Source: Ursus arctos (lineage: Eukaryota; Chordata; Mammalia; Carnivora; Ursidae). Taken from it: 64,000 bases of DNA. The translations under genes and the position numbers were made by a program. The stretch spans positions 9,558,199 to 9,622,198 of the forward strand of contig NW_026623078.1 of the NCBI RefSeq assembly GCF_023065955.2, read 5' to 3'. Below, piece after piece: positions 32,800-46,159 of the stretch (positions are counted from its first letter, which is position 1; each line of letters opens with the position of its first letter). The notes beneath the pieces were generated by a model, which was not told the origin of the DNA, ran no database searches, and saw nothing but the letters and a program-made list of their open reading frames with translations.

Positions 32800-33667
32800 G
32801 AATAAGAGGCAACAATGACTGCCAGGTACCTAATCAAAAGGAGATTAGTAAGATGTAAGAACTACAGTTCAGAATAACGATTGTAGAGATACTAGCTGGG
32901 CTTGAAAAAAGCATAGGAGACACTAGACAATCCCTTTCTGGAGAAATAAAAGAACTAAAATCTAATCAAATTGAAATAAAAAAGGCTATTAATGAGATGC
33001 AATAAAAAAGGGAGGATCTAACTGCTAGGATAAATGAGGCCAAAGAGAGAAATCATGATATGGAAGACCAAATGATGGAGAATAAAGAAGCTGAGAAAAA
33101 GAGAGATAAACAACTACTTGATTATGAGTGGAGAATTCGAGAGATAAATGATACCATAAAGCAAAACGATATTAGAAGAATTGGGATTCCAGAAGAGGAA
33201 AGAAAAATGAGGTGGGGGAAGGGCAGAAGGTATATTGGAGCCAATTATAGTGGAGAACTTCCCTAATCCAAGGAAGAAAATGCATCATAATTCAGGAGGC
33301 ACAGAGAACCCCCCCTCAAAATCGATAAAAACAAGTCAACATCCCAACATATAGTAGTGAAACTTGCAAAACTCAGAGACACAGAGAAAATCCTGAAAGC
33401 AGCTCAGGACAAGAGGTCCTTAAACTACAAGGGTAGAAACATTACACTGGCAACAGACCTATCCACAGAGACCTGGTGGGCCAGAAAGGACTGGCATGAT
33501 ATATTCAGGGTGCTAAAGGAGAAAAATATGTAGCCAAGAATACTTTATCCAGCTAGGATGCCATTCACAATAGAAGGGGTGATAAAAAGTTTCCAGGACA
33601 AACAGAAACCAGAAGAATTTGTGAACACCAAACCAGCCCTACAAGAAATATTAAGAGGGATCCGTTA
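32800..33667 (+). pseudogene. L1-B ORF1, broken
   Basis: The coiled-coil part (32870-33140; Glu/Lys/Ile-rich, interrupted by stops such as TAA near 33003) is followed by the RRM-like region (NDIRRIGIPEE near 33165-33200) and the C-terminal domain (STSQHIVVKLAKLRDTEKIL near 33340-33400, NITLATDLSTETWWARKDWH near 33440-33495). TAG after KEKNM near 33530 is a premature stop. The natural end, LRGIR then TAA at 33665-33667, is readable. The protein would be an RNA-binding trimer if intact. Confidence 0.88.
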
Positions 33668-33746
33668 AGTGAAGAGAGAGCCCAAACGTAACATAGACCA
33701 GAAAGAAGAAACCATATACAGAAACAGAGACTTTACAGGTAATACA

Positions 33747-36700
33747 ATGGCACTAAATTCATATCTTTCAATAGTTATTCTGAATGTAACTGGGCTAAAT
33801 GCCACAATCAAAAGACACAGGGTATCACATTGGATAAAAAACCAAGACCCATTGATATGATGTCTACAAGAGACTCATTTTAGACCCAAACATCTCCAGA
33901 TTGAAAGTGAGGGAGTGGAAAACCATTTATCATGTCAATGAACATCCAAAGAAAACTGGAGTGGCAGTCCTTATATCAACCAAATTAGATTTTAAACCAA
34001 AGACTGTAAAAAGAGATGAGGAAGGAAACTATATCATAATTAAAGTTTCAACCCAACAAAATTATGTAACAATTGTAAGTATTTATGCCCTTAACTTTGG
34101 AGCAATTATATAAGCCAATTAATCAAAAAAACACATTTACAATAATACGGTAATAATAGGGGAATTTAACACCCCCTCCACTGCAAAAAACAGATCATCT
34201 AGCAGAATACCAATAAGGAAATAAGATCTATCAATGACACACTGGACCAGATGGACTTCACAGATATATTCAAAACATTCCATCCCAAAGCAAGGGAATA
34301 CACATTCTTCTCTAGTGCACGTGGAACGGTCTCCAGAAGAGATCACATACTGGGTCACAAATCAGGTCTCAACTGGTACCAAAAGACTGGGATCATTCCC
34401 TGCATATTTTTGGACCACAACACCTTGAAACTGGAACTCATCACAAGAGAAAAGTTGGAAAGAACCCAAATACATACTAAAGAGCAACCTTCTAAAAAAT
34501 GAATGGGCTAACCAGGAAATTAAAGAAGAATTTAAAAAAAATCATGGAAAGAAGTGAAAATTTAAAAATAATTGTTCAAAATCTTTCGGCTGCAGCAAAG
34601 CTGGTCCTAAGAGGGAAGTATATAGCAATACAAGATTTTCCCAAGAAACAAGAAAGGTCTCAAATACACAACCTAACCTTACACCTAAAAGTGCTGGAGA
34701 AAGAACAGCAAATAAATCCTAAACCCAGCAGGAGAAGAGAAATAATAAAGATTAGAGCAGAAATCAATGAAATAGAAACCAAAAGAACAGTTGAAGAGAT
34801 CAATAAAACTAAGAGCTGGCTCCTTGAAAGAATTATTAAGATTGATAAACTGCTGATCAGACTTATCAAAAAGAAAAGAGAAAGGACACAAATAAATAAA
34901 ATCACAAATGAAGGAGGAAAGATCACAACCACACTGAAGAAATACAATTATAAGAAAATATTATGAGCAACCGTATGCCAACAAATTAGACAATTTGGAA
35001 GAAATTGGTTCATTCCTAGAGAAGTATAAACTACCAAAACTGAACAAGGAAGAAATAGAAAACTTGAGCAGACCCATAAACAGCAAGGAAATTGAAGTAA
35101 CCAAAAATCTCCCAACAAACAAAAGCCCAGGGCCAGATGGCTTCCCAGGGAAATTATACCAAACATTTAAAGAATAACTAATACCTATTCTTCTGAAGCT
35201 GTTTAAAAACAGAAATGAAAGGAAAACTTGCAAACTCTTTTTATGAAGCTAGCATTACCATGATCCCCAAACCAGACAAAGAACCCACCAAAAAGGAGAA
35301 TTACAAACCAATAACACTGATAAACATGGATGCAAAAATTCTCACCAAAATACTAGTCAATAGGAATGAACAGTACATTAAAAGTATTATTCACCACAAC
35401 CAAGTGGGATTTATTCTTGGGCTGCAAGTTTGGTTCAACATCCACAAATCAATCAATGTGATACACTACTAGCCTCAGCAATCAGACAACAGAAAGAAAT
35501 AAAAGGCATCTGGATTGGCAAAGAAGAAGTCAAACTCACACTCTTTGCAGATGACATGATACTCTAGGTGGATAACCCCAAAGACTCCACCCCCAAATTG
35601 CTAGAACTCATACAGGAATTTAGCAAAGTGGCAGGATATAAAAGCAATGCACGCAAATCAGTTGCATTTCTATATCCTAACAATGACACAGAAGAAAGAG
35701 AATTTAAGAAGTCGTTCCCATTTACAATTGCACCCAAAACTATAAGATCTCTAGGAATAAACCTAACCAAAGAGGCAACGGTCTGTACTCAGAAAAAGAT
35801 AGAACACTCATGAAAGAAACAAAGGAAGACACAAAGAAACGGAAAAATGTTCCATGTTCATGGATTGGAAGAACAAATATTGTTAAAATGTCTATGCTAC
35901 CTAGAGCAATCTACGGATTCAATGCAATCCCTATCAAAATACCATCAACTTTTTTCACAGAGCTGGAACAAACAATCCTAATATTTGTAAGGAACCAGAA
36001 AAGACCCCAAACAGCCAGAGGAATGTTGAAAAAGAAAACCAAAGCTGGTGCCATCACAATTCCGGACTTCAAGCTCTATTACAAAGCTGTAATCATCAAG
36101 ACGGTACGGTACTGGCACAAAAACAGACACATAGATAGATCAGTGGTACAGAATAGAGAACCCAGAAGTGGACCCTCAATTCTGTGGTCATCTTCGACAA
36201 ATCGGGAAAGAATACCCAACATAAAAAAGACAGTGTCTTCAACAAATGGTTTGGAGAAAATTGGACAGCCACATGCAGATGAATGAAACTGGACCATTTC
36301 CTTATACCATGTACAAAAATAAACTCCAAATGGATGAAAAACCTCAATGTAAGACAGGAAACCATCAAAATCCTAGAGGGAAATACAGCCAGCAACCTCT
36401 TTGACCTTGGCCGCAGCTACTTCTTGCTTGTCACGTCTCTAAAGGCAAGGGAAACAAAGGTAAAAATGAATTATTGAGACTTCGTCAAGATAAAAAACTT
36501 TTGCACAGCACAGGGAACAGTCGACAAAATCAAAAGACAACTTACAGAATGGGAGAAGAAATTTGCAAATGACATATCAGATGAAGGGCTAGTATCCAAA
36601 ATCTGTAAAGAACTTATCAAACTCAATACCCAAAGAACAAAGAATCCAATCAAGAAATGGGCAGAAGACATGAACAGACATTTCTGCAAAGAAAACGTCC

Positions 36701-37263
36701 AAATGGCCAACACACACATGAAAAAATGCTCAACATCACGCGGCATCAGGGAAATACAAATCACAACCACAATTAGATAACACCTCACACCAGGTTAAAA
36801 TTAACAAGACAGGAAACAACAGATGTTGGCAAGGATGTGGAGAAAGAGGAACCTTCCTATACTCTTGGTGGTAATGCAAGCTAGTGCAGTCACTCTGGAA
36901 AACAGTATGGTGGTTCTTCAAAAAGTTGAAAAGAGAGCTACCCTACGACCCAGCAATGGCACTACTGTGTATTTACCCCAAAGATACAAATGTAGTGATC
37001 TAAAGGGGCACCTGCACCCCAAATGTTTATAGCAACAATGTCCACAATAGCCAAACTGTGGAATGAGTAGAGTTGTCTATCAACAGATGAATAGGTAAAG
37101 AAGAAGTGTGTATATATATATGCAATGGAATCTTACACAACCATCATAAAAATGAAATCTTCCATTTGCAACGATGTGGATGGAACTAGAGGGTATTATG
37201 CTAAGCAAATAAGTCATTCAGAGAAAGATAATCATCATATGATCTCACTGAAAGAGGAATTTA
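33747..37263 (+). pseudogene. L1-B ORF2, broken and internally deleted
   Basis: ATG at 33747 (MALNSYLSIVILNVTGLNAT) opens the endonuclease, which continues in shifted frames (VAVLISTKLDFKPKTV near 33965, IIPCIFLDHNTLKLELI near 34390). The linker (SWLLERIIKIDKLLIRLIKK near 34815) leads into the [18 protein letters not shown] lies near 35130 and [17 protein letters not shown] near 35265. After SINVIHY near 35470 about 95 codons are missing compared with L1-A. The sequence resumes at [12 protein letters not shown], and F-A-D-D is retained at 35544-35555, followed by a TAG. C-terminal blocks ([20 protein letters not shown] near 35900, [12 protein letters not shown] near 36835-36870) are frame-shifted relative to one another. 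Not functional. Confidence 0.92.
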
Positions 37264-37536
37264 AGAAACAAGGCCAAGGATCATAGGGGAAGAGAGGACA
37301 AAATGAAACAAGATGAAACCAGAGAGGGAGCAAACCATAAAAGACTCTTAGTCTTGGGAAAAAAACTGAGGGTTGCTGGGGGTAGGGGTTGGGAAATGGG
37401 GCAGCTGGTGATAGACATTGGGGAGGGTATGTGTTGTGGTGAGCGCTGTGTGTTGTGTAAGAGTGGTGAATCACAGAATTGTACCCCTGAAACAAATAAT
37501 ACATTATATGTTAATAATAAAAAAATACATAGTATA

Positions 37537-39734
37537 CGATTACTTATAACTTTATAACATTTAGTAATTATATTTTATATAACAAACAATTCAAAGCATA
37601 GTATAAAAACCCTTTTTTTATTTTCTATGGAAGTATATATTGCTACATTTATTATAAATAGGTTCTAAGTATATAGGAGAGTCCCTTACACCCTCTATTA
37701 GTTTAGGAAAAAGAACAATTATAGTTATATATAAAATTACATTCATTTATGATTTATTAATTATAGAGTGCTACTCAAAAGACATTTGTTGTCTTGGTGT
37801 TATCACTGCATTGCCAAATATATTACATGAACAAAAATAAACTGTGTGTGCATTACCATAAAGTGTCAGTGGCAACAGAAATATTTTACTTCAAAGGCTG
37901 ACCTGAGTCTTAAAGACACACCTTCCAGGGAGAGGTCTGTGAATCAGATTGGAGATGGTGAGGACAGGCTGGTCAGGCCTTCACAGGCCTCAAAATAGGA
38001 AAGTCCAAATCATCCTGACCTTCTTTGGATGACAGACTGACAAAATGAGGGTAAGAGACACCATTCTTGCCTGATGAGCTATTCTTGCCTTTTATTCTGT
38101 CCCCTTTCCATGGGCAGAAGGGCACTTCTCACTTTGTTAAATGGTTATGCTTTCGTGAATGATTTGGGCCTTGATTGTATGTGTTGAATTCCCAAAGTAC
38201 ATTCTGGCACAGTTGTACTTCTGTTCCTCAATTGACACACAGATTCTAATACTGCTCCAGTCAGACCACAAGCTATAGATGTGGAAGTTTTTATTTAATA
38301 AGAAATAAGCAATTCTTTACAATATATTATGTATTATTTAGAGGATATAAGTTGACATATAAATAGAAAATGTTATAAATAACATACCCACATGGGAAAC
38401 TTTCAAAATGAATCAATACAGGATTATAAAGGCATTTGTTTTTGTCTTATGAAGGCCAATAGACTATTTCCCATGAGACTGGGCTGGTGCCACCCATGGT
38501 GTTGTGGGATATAAAGCAGGCCATCCAGTCTCTAGGCTCTGAAATCGCATTTGGCAGGCAAGTGAAAGTGGATGCCTTCCTCTTCGTCAATTGCTCTTAA
38601 TGGAGGCAATTAAACTAATGTATGAAACCAGAATGCTAATGCCTTTAACATTAACAATGAGCATTCTCCCTCATACATGAGATGAAACACTTGGTAAGCT
38701 TGATGAGAAGAAATTCTCTGTATAATCAAGCAATATGAGAAGACATTGTTAATTATTTATCTAATGGAAATAAAAGTTATCAAAATTAAATTTTCTTATG
38801 TCCTCAAAGAACTTTTCAATATAACAAAAACAACTCACTAGCTTGCTCTGGTTTGTAAAAATTGATATTCACCTTTTCAAAATTACAATTTTGAAAACTC
38901 AGTTTTGCTTTTAGGTTCAGCTTATAAATATTAGTCTAGGTATAAATCTATCAATTTTTAATAACTGTATTAATTGGGGCCTTTATTCTACTTATAAACT
39001 TAATTATCATCTTAACTGTATTTATAAAATATAGCTTTGTCTTTAAACAATGTTATGACTTAGAAAAAGTACTTTGTATTTGTAAAAAATCTTATAAATT
39101 AGTCAAACTCTTTATATTTGGTAAAACTTAAGTTACTTTAAATGTAAAACATTAAGATATTAATTGGTTAAATTGTATATAATCTTTGTAAGACTTCAAC
39201 TTAGCATTGTAAACCTTAGTCAAGTTTTGATGTATATATTCTATATTTCTTTTAAATCTGATTTCTTTTTCTAGTAGGCTAATCTCTGTTATAATTTTTA
39301 AACACATAAAACATTAAATTTTCACAGATATCTAAATGCCTGTGTATAAATACTGTGACTTTTACTTTTTAAACACTATATTAATTATTTTAAAACTCTT
39401 GAGGAACAATTAATAGCTAGCTTCTTGGTTAACGGAGCTATGTATCAGAAATTCTGGCTGAGTTAGGATCTGGAGCTGTAGCTACAAGGGCAAATCTCAT
39501 CAGTGAGATTATCCTATTAAGTCTTTTATAAAAGTCATCATCCACAAACTTCCACCCTTAGAACAGAGCTGGGCTGGTACTTCACTGGCCCTAGACCTTT
39601 TGTCTATACAGGCACACAACTGCAACACACTGTTTGGCCATCTCCAATTGCTCAATTTACTAAACTGCTACATCAGTGGTTCTGACTTTATCATTTTTTG
39701 TTTCTTAAGAGACATAAATACATTTTCTTAAGAC
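37537..39734. other. AT-rich spacer
   Basis: No gene or named element. 38850-39400 is notably AT-rich with recurring CTTATAAA and TATAAAT words. Nothing in it reads as protein or structured RNA to me. Confidence 0.55.
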
Positions 39735-39925
39735 ACGGACTCCAGGAAACAAACTGAGGTTTACAGAAGGGAGGGAAATGGTAACAGGGTGATGGGTATT
39801 AAGGAGGGCATGGGTGGTAATGGGCACTGGGTGTTATGCACTACTAAAGAATCATTGAACACTATATCAAAACCAATGATGTATTATATATTGGCTAATG
39901 GAACATAATAAAAAAATTTTAAGAA
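39735..39925 (+). mobile_element. Very short 5'-truncated L1 (3'UTR only)
   Basis: From GAAACAAACTGAGGTTTACA through GGTGATGGGTATTAAGGAGG, GGGCACTGGGTGTTATGCAC and GGCTAATGGAACATAATAAA it matches the 3'UTR of the carnivore L1 seen at 13960-14145. An A-rich (AAATAAAT)n stretch follows to about 39972. Confidence 0.92.
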
Positions 39926-39972
39926 GATAAATAAATAATAAATAAATACAATCCTTTAAAAAAAAAAACAAG

Positions 39973-41666
39973 GGAAGAGGGGTATGATCAATAGTGTTGG
40001 ATTTAGTCTAGGTGTGAAACAATAAAATAATTGTTGATATAAAATAAAGACATTTAACTCTATTTCTTAATTCCAAAGAAATTTGAACCTGACAGAATCC
40101 AAAATATAGAGTTATTTTGTAGGACCACATGATATTTATGAATAGTGAAATGATACGCTATTGAATTCTGTATCTCCTGTGGCTTTATATGACCCTTTTA
40201 TGACCACTTTTAATATCCACTGATGAGAAGAAATGCCCAGGATCCCAAATATTAAATCCTAAGTGATCCTTACAAGAAATATTTATCATATTAAAAATAC
40301 ATCACATAGAATTTATCTTAGCATATAGGAATATGTTACCAAATTTTTGTGATGATGTTTGGTCTTAAGCTTCAAGGGCTCTTTTTGTTAAGGACTCAGT
40401 ATACCAATGCCCCCTTTTGACCCCAAATCTGGTTCCAACTTGCATTTCTAAGTGGAAACTGAAGGAGAGTGCCTTCCAGTCAGGAGCGAGTTATGTCACA
40501 TACACATGCAGGCAACATATTGTTCTCTCTGAACACAGGAAGTCCAAAAAGATGTACAAATAACACATTAATTCTCTATAAATTATTTTATAGATTCAAG
40601 GCCACTCCAGTGTAAACCACAGAAAATTTTCTTTTCTAAATGACAATTTGCAACTTAATTCTAACATTCATGTAAAAATACAAATTTTGTAAGGAACAAA
40701 ACTGGAGAGCTTAGACTAGCTGATCTCAAGATAATAGTCACTGCCAGGAGGCAGCAGAATGAGTTAGCAAACCAAAGCAAGAGCCGAAGAGCCTCAATGG
40801 TGGTGGTCAATGTCTAGGGATTCTCATCACAACACCACTCTGGAGGAGCAGGATAGATTCCGCTTAAAATTTGGTTGCATGTCAAGATTGATGGCATCCA
40901 TACATACCAAGAAGGTATGAGAAGATTTATTACTTACATAATGAAGACTCTGGTGAGGAGCACCGTAAGGTTCTTGAGCAGGTACTAAATGGCTTGAAAA
41001 GGTAGAGAAAAGGGATTGGTTTGGGGTCCTTATCATAGTTAGGAGTGGGACCAGAATGAAGACTCTTGCCTGCATGGCTTGAAACCCTCACTGACACCAA
41101 AGAAGGGAGCACCTAGGTATTTTCATCAGCTTTCTCAGATATGGGGCATAAGGGGAAAAGGGAGAGCTGAGGCTTAAAAGCTGTTAGCAATCAAACAACA
41201 AAAAATTGAGTCACCCTCTTTATTACAGCTTTAAATGATAGCAAAGGAAACTGTACAAACATATAGCTTTGCAGTAAATACTTGTGCACTGAAGAGATAG
41301 AATATGATATTTACTAGCTCAAATTTAAGTTCTCAGATTAGAGATGATTTCTATTAGAATCAATAGCTTTTAGAAATAAGTATATAAAGTGTTTTCCATT
41401 GGTTTTTGATTAGCAGCAACTTCCAAGTAGCATGCTACTATTGAAAGAATAATACAAACAGTAAAGTTTCTCAAAAGAATTGCCTACAACTATGAATCAC
41501 TACATTGTGCTGGATTTCTTTCCATGTCTCTAGACTTCATTTCCTAAACCCTCTCCTCTTCATCTCCTAAACTCTCTCCTCTTCCTCTAAAGAACCACTC
41601 AATATTGAATACCCTAGGGTTTGGTCATGAGCTTCATCCTTCTCTTTTAATTCCTTCTTTCTAGAT
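39973..41666. other. Spacer, no recognised gene
   Basis: No gene. Minus-strand frames at 40827-41112 (60-82 codons) lack any recognisable motif. I see no SINE or L1 here. Confidence 0.55.
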
Positions 41667-41990
41667 CAAGGATTGTTAAAATAGAACCCCTGGTCCAAAT
41701 TCAGCCCACCACCTGTTTTTGTATGGCCCATAAGTTGAGAATAGTTTTTACATTTTAAATGAGTGAGAAAAACAACAACAACAACAACAGAATCACATTG
41801 CATTATGCCTGAAAATAAAATTTCAGTGCCCACAAATGAAGCTTCGTTGGAACACAGCTACACTCCTTCATTTAGGCATTATGTATGGTGGCTCTAACAC
41901 TGCTGCTACAGTGCTGAGGAACTGCACCAAAGGGGCTATAAAGGGCTCCCGTAACTCCACTCTGCTTCTTGGCACACTGCAAACAGATGT
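41667..41990 (+). mobile_element. hAT-like non-autonomous DNA transposon fossil
   Basis: CAAGGATTGTTAAAATAGAA and CCTGGTCCAAATTCAGCCCA, then CACCTGTTTTTGTATGGCCC and GTTGGAACACAGCTACACTC..CTTCATTTAGGCATTATGTATGG, resemble the widespread mammalian element whose consensus runs '...ggcccgctgcctgtttttg...attggaacacagcca...'. A CAA(C)n stretch at 41771-41789 interrupts it. The exact family name is uncertain and the 3' end is indistinct. Confidence 0.65.
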
Positions 41991-43273
41991 TTCCATTCAT
42001 CTATATATGATGTGATGCCAGTTCAAAATGTAAATATAAGAGTTCTTAGTTCATATGTGGAATTTCTAAAATTACACAATTCAAAGTTTATAGCTCTTAC
42101 ATGTATATATGTTTCATTCTTAACAGAACAGTAGAAACACTATATGAAACTAACTCAACTGCTTTATTTCACTTTTTAATATACACTCTCTACCTTCAAT
42201 TTACAGATGAGTGGGGAATCACAAAAGGGGAAGGAATTACAGTTGGTTGTATCTTTCCCTTTCCTTTGGTGTCATTTTTTTAGCATAAGTGGTTGGTGAA
42301 TACAAGGGAATTATATGAGCAAGAAAGGTAAGGATAGAGCTTACCCCAGAATGCCATGGTCTCAAAGTCAGTTCTAGTTTGAACAATTATAGTCTCCATG
42401 GGCTGTCAGTGTTCCTACTTATTCAATCATAGATATAAAATGCCTATCTTGTACTTTGATTTTACTCATCTCCCATGTATCATGAATTCACTGTGCCTTT
42501 GGGGCATCACAAACACTATATGAAAACAGGGTAACAAGGAATAGTGTACATTCATATTGCATGTATCTGAAGTTCAAAAAATATTTAAAAATTCAAGGCT
42601 ATGACAGCAGTGCATTACACCAAATGTTGGGCACTTCTAAGTGTGGAGTCATGCGTTGATACATAGGATACATGCCCATGCAGACAGCTTTGCCATTGGG
42701 TTGTAAGTGATGTCAACCAGTTTTCTACATGTCATGGCTGTCAAAAGTTAAAACAAGAAAGTGATCTCAGCTCCCTTGCCAATTTGCACAATAGATATGT
42801 ATTCCAAGTTCAAACTACAGTTCCAACATTCATATTTCAATGCAAGTGAAAAAGACATATTTATATTTCAAAATCCATTGAACTGAGAGCATTGAGGCAC
42901 TTCCATTTAAACTTTGAGGGAAGTTCATCTGCAATGTAATGGCATGCTGAAAGTAAAATATCAAGAGAATAGACCCAATAAGTACTTTCCAAAGAACTAA
43001 TATACTCAGTTAAGGTCATGCACTCATAGACCAATATCAGTATTTGACAGTCTATCTGTGTGAAAAGATATATTAAATATGAAACATGTAAAATCTCATT
43101 TCACATTAGCATTATCAATAACAGATAAACAATAACAATTGATTTTGAGGCTAGAGAACATTAACTTGCAATCCTAATTATGTGAAATTATATCCCCCAA
43201 AAGGACTCCATTCTTCTTATTTGTAGATTTATATTACAAAAAGTAAACCTAATTATTAGGTTATATCTTGAAT

Positions 43274-43306
<33 letters not shown>

Positions 43307-43435
43307 ATAATATATAATACTATATATAATGATATATATTGTATATAAAACTATATATAAAATAATATGTGTTCAATAACTATAAAATAATATGTATTCA
43401 AAACTTAACAGTATATGTTATATTCTGAGTTTTAT
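41991..43435. other. Spacer ending in an AT-rich low-complexity tract
   Basis: No gene. The tract at 43275-43380 alternates (AT)n, GTGTGTGT and TATATAAT blocks. It is simple sequence adjoining the old L1 that follows. Confidence 0.6.
43275..43380. repeat. (AT)n/(GT)n AT-rich tract
   Basis: About 12 AT units, then GTGTGTGTGT, then degenerate TATATAATAT repeats. Confidence 0.9.
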
Positions 43436-45625
43436 CAATAAAATTTTTGTAAAAGTATGATTTTATTATGTCAAATGTATTAACATTTTACGATAAATCT
43501 ATTGGATTTTAAGTCTTTTTTATGTCTGTTGATGTGACAGTGTTTTTTGCCTTCTGTTAATACTATGTATAACATAGATTATTTTCAGGTGTTTAAACTT
43601 GCATTCCTGTTTACATTTCCACTGGTTGTGGTGTATAATCCTTATTATATGTTGCTAGGTTCAGTTTACTAATATTTAATGACGATTTGTGAGCCTATAT
43701 TCCTAAGGGATGTGGATTTGTAGTTTTCTTGTGATCTTTTTGTTTGTTTTTTGATTTTGGAATTGGAGTAATGCTGGCCTCATAAAATGAGCAGAGAGGT
43801 GCTCCATTCCTTAGCACTTTGGGGGAAGAATTCATGGTGATTTGTGTTCTTTTTTAAGTATTTAGTAGAATTTACCAGTAAGCCATCTTGATCTGGATTT
43901 TTGTTTGTGGGAAGTTAATACTAATTCAACCTCTTTATATGTAGATCTCTTCAGATTTTTTTTCTTCCTGTGTCAGTTTTGGTAGTTTGTGTCTTTCTAT
44001 GGATTTGTCCATTTCATCAAGTTTTTTAATGTGTTGGCTATATAGTGGCTTGTAATATTTCCTTGCAATCCTTATTTTAAGTTTTGGTAAACTTTTTAGT
44101 GGTGTCCCCTTTCTCATTCCTTATTTAAAAATTTGAATCTTCTTTCTTTTTCCTTGGTCACTCTACCTAAAGATGTACTGATTTTGTTATCTTTTCAAAA
44201 AAAGAACTTTTGATTTCACTGAGTTTTCTCTGTTGTTTTTCTATTTTTTTATTTCATTCATTTCCACTTTAATCAGAATCTTTTTGTTCTTTCTGTTTAA
44301 TTTTCTCCTCTCTTCCTCTACTTTTGTAGGTGGGAATTTAGATTATTCATTTGAGACTTTCTTTTTTTGTTGTTTTAAAGATTTATTTATTTATTTGAGA
44401 GAGAGAGAGAGAGAGTGGGGCGGAGGGGCACAGGGCAAGGGAGAAAGAGAATCTCAAGCAGACAGCTTGCCAAGCACCAAGCGTGGAGCCCTATGGAAGG
44501 CTTGATCCCACAACTCTGAGATCATGACCAGAGCTGAAATCAAGAGTTGGTCACTCAACCAACTGAACCACCCAAGTGCTCCGAGATTTTCTTTTTTAAT
44601 GTACGTGTCGTAGACATATATTTCCCTCTGGGCACTCTCTAGCTACATACCATTAATTTTGATACATTGAAGCTTCAGTACTGTTGTTGAAGGTTCTATT
44701 TTACTCTTAAAATTTGTTAGTAGTTGCTTTATGCATTTTTTGTCTGTCTCATTGGGTACTTTTATGCTTATAATTATTACATCTTCTTGATGTATCAAAC
44801 GTTTAGCATTATAAAATGCACCTCTTTGTTGCTAGTAACACTGTAGAATTTATTTTCTCTGCTATTTTTCTGGTGTATCCACTCCAGATCTCTTTCGCAT
44901 GGCATGTCTTTATTCACTGTTTTTCAAACTTTTAGTATTTTTATATATGAACTATGTTATATACTTGGATTATGCTTTTTTCTGCTGTTGTTTTTTAATT
45001 CATTCTGTCAATATTTGCTTGTTTTATCAGAGTGATTAAGTGCTTTATGGCTACTTAATTACTGTTAAGTTTTACATGTGCACATTGCTATATGTATTCT
45101 ATATATGTCTTTGTTCCTTGGTTCTTACAGATATTCTAGTGGACCATTTCAATTTCCTTGTTTTCTTTTCATTGTGTTTTTTGACTTATTACAAAGATTG
45201 CTTTGGGGATTTACAATTAGCATCTTAGTTTAAATCAGTCTAGTTCAGGTCAATACCACGTTAATTTCAGGAATATATAAAAATATTTTTCTAGTATAGT
45301 TTTGTTTCTTACTGCCTCATTATTGCTATTATTGTCATGTAAATTATATCTTTAATGATATAAAACAATCCACACACATTTAAAGTTATTGCTTTTTTCA
45401 GTTGTCTTTTATATCAGTTAGGAAAAGAAAGGTGTTACATACCCAAATGCATTTACACTGTCTTATATTTATTCATAGTTATCTCTACCAGTGCTTTTTA
45501 CTTCATGTGACTTTGAGTTACTGTCTAATGTATTATTTTTTCAGCTTGAAGGACTTCTTTAGTATTTCTTACAAGACAGGTCTCATCTGCTTTTGTTTAT
45601 CTGAGATTATTTTAATTTCTTTTTT
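43436..45625 (-). mobile_element. Ancient L1, 5'UTR/ORF1/ORF2 parts, antisense
   Basis: On the minus strand, diverged L1 ORF2 from the RT region (43436-43900, e.g. the rc of AATGCTGGCCTCATAAAATG) runs into the endonuclease/linker (44100-44350; KSTKISE/EINK-like fragments) and 5' parts up to about 45625. The last part, rc of TTACAAGACAGGTCTCATCT..GCTTTTGTTTATCTGAGA, is 5' sequence. All frames are broken. A SINE at 44368-44582 interrupts it. Confidence 0.75.
44368..44582 (-). mobile_element. Can-SINE nested in the old L1, antisense
   Basis: A (GA)n-rich body and a reversed AAAGATTTATTTATTTATTT tail begin it. The head, rc of AACTGAACCACCCAAGTGCT, ends it. TSD gagactttctttttt at 44353-44367 and gagattttctttttt at 44583-44597 (one mismatch). 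Confidence 0.95.
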
Positions 45626-45645
45626 ATTTTTATTTATTTTATTTT

Positions 45646-45757
45646 CTTAAAGATTTTATTTATTTATTTGAGAGAGAGCATGAACAGGGGGAGGGGCAGA
45701 GGGAGAAGCAGATTCCCTGCTGAGCAGGGAGCCCAGTGTGGGACTCAATCCCAGCAC
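45646..45757 (-). mobile_element. Truncated Can-SINE, antisense
   Basis: The reversed tail (CTTAAAGATTTTATTTATTT) and body (GAGCATGAACAGGGGGAGGG, CCCTGCTGAGCAGGGAGCCC) are present. The sequence stops at GACTCAATCCCAGCAC, so the tRNA-like head with the pol III A box is missing. Truncated at insertion or by later deletion. Confidence 0.92.
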
Positions 45758-46159
45758 ATATTTTTGTATCTTATTCTTGCCCTTTGCATTCCTTACATTC
45801 TTCTTTCTTCTAAAATAGACACAATTAAAACAATAAGTAACATAAAAGAAAAGAGCTGCTTATTGGAATAGTAGAATGATAGGGGAGTCCCCGAAGGACT
45901 GAGTCCTAATGGCATCTATGGTGCCATCAAGCTGTCACATTGAACCCTGAGTTACTCACCTTCACAAATCTTGTTATATGAGAGAAAAGCAAGAAAACTG
46001 TCTTCTTTGCTTCTGCCACTGTACTTGGGCTTTTTAACAATCAGCAGAACATGATAATAATCAAAATACTATTTATTCCAGGCCTTGTTAACTTGAGACC
46101 CATAGTCCTATACGAACTTCATAGTTGATAGTTGGCTTTTAAGAGGTCTGCAAACTCTT

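Larger units (their letters stand above)
31035..37525 (+). mobile_element. Near full-length LINE-1 ('L1-B') with nested SINE
   Basis: Begins GGAGAGAGTCCAAGATGGTG and ends GTTAATAATAAAAAAA. It is bracketed by the 11-bp TSD TACATAGTATA at 31024-31034 and 37526-37536. Order: 5'UTR (31035 to about 32790, split by a SINE at 32162-32362), ORF1 remnant (to 33667), ORF2 remnant (33747 to about 37260) and 3'UTR. It has more stops and indels than L1-A, so it is older. About 285 bp of the RT core is deleted near 35470. It cannot retrotranspose by itself. Confidence 0.96.
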
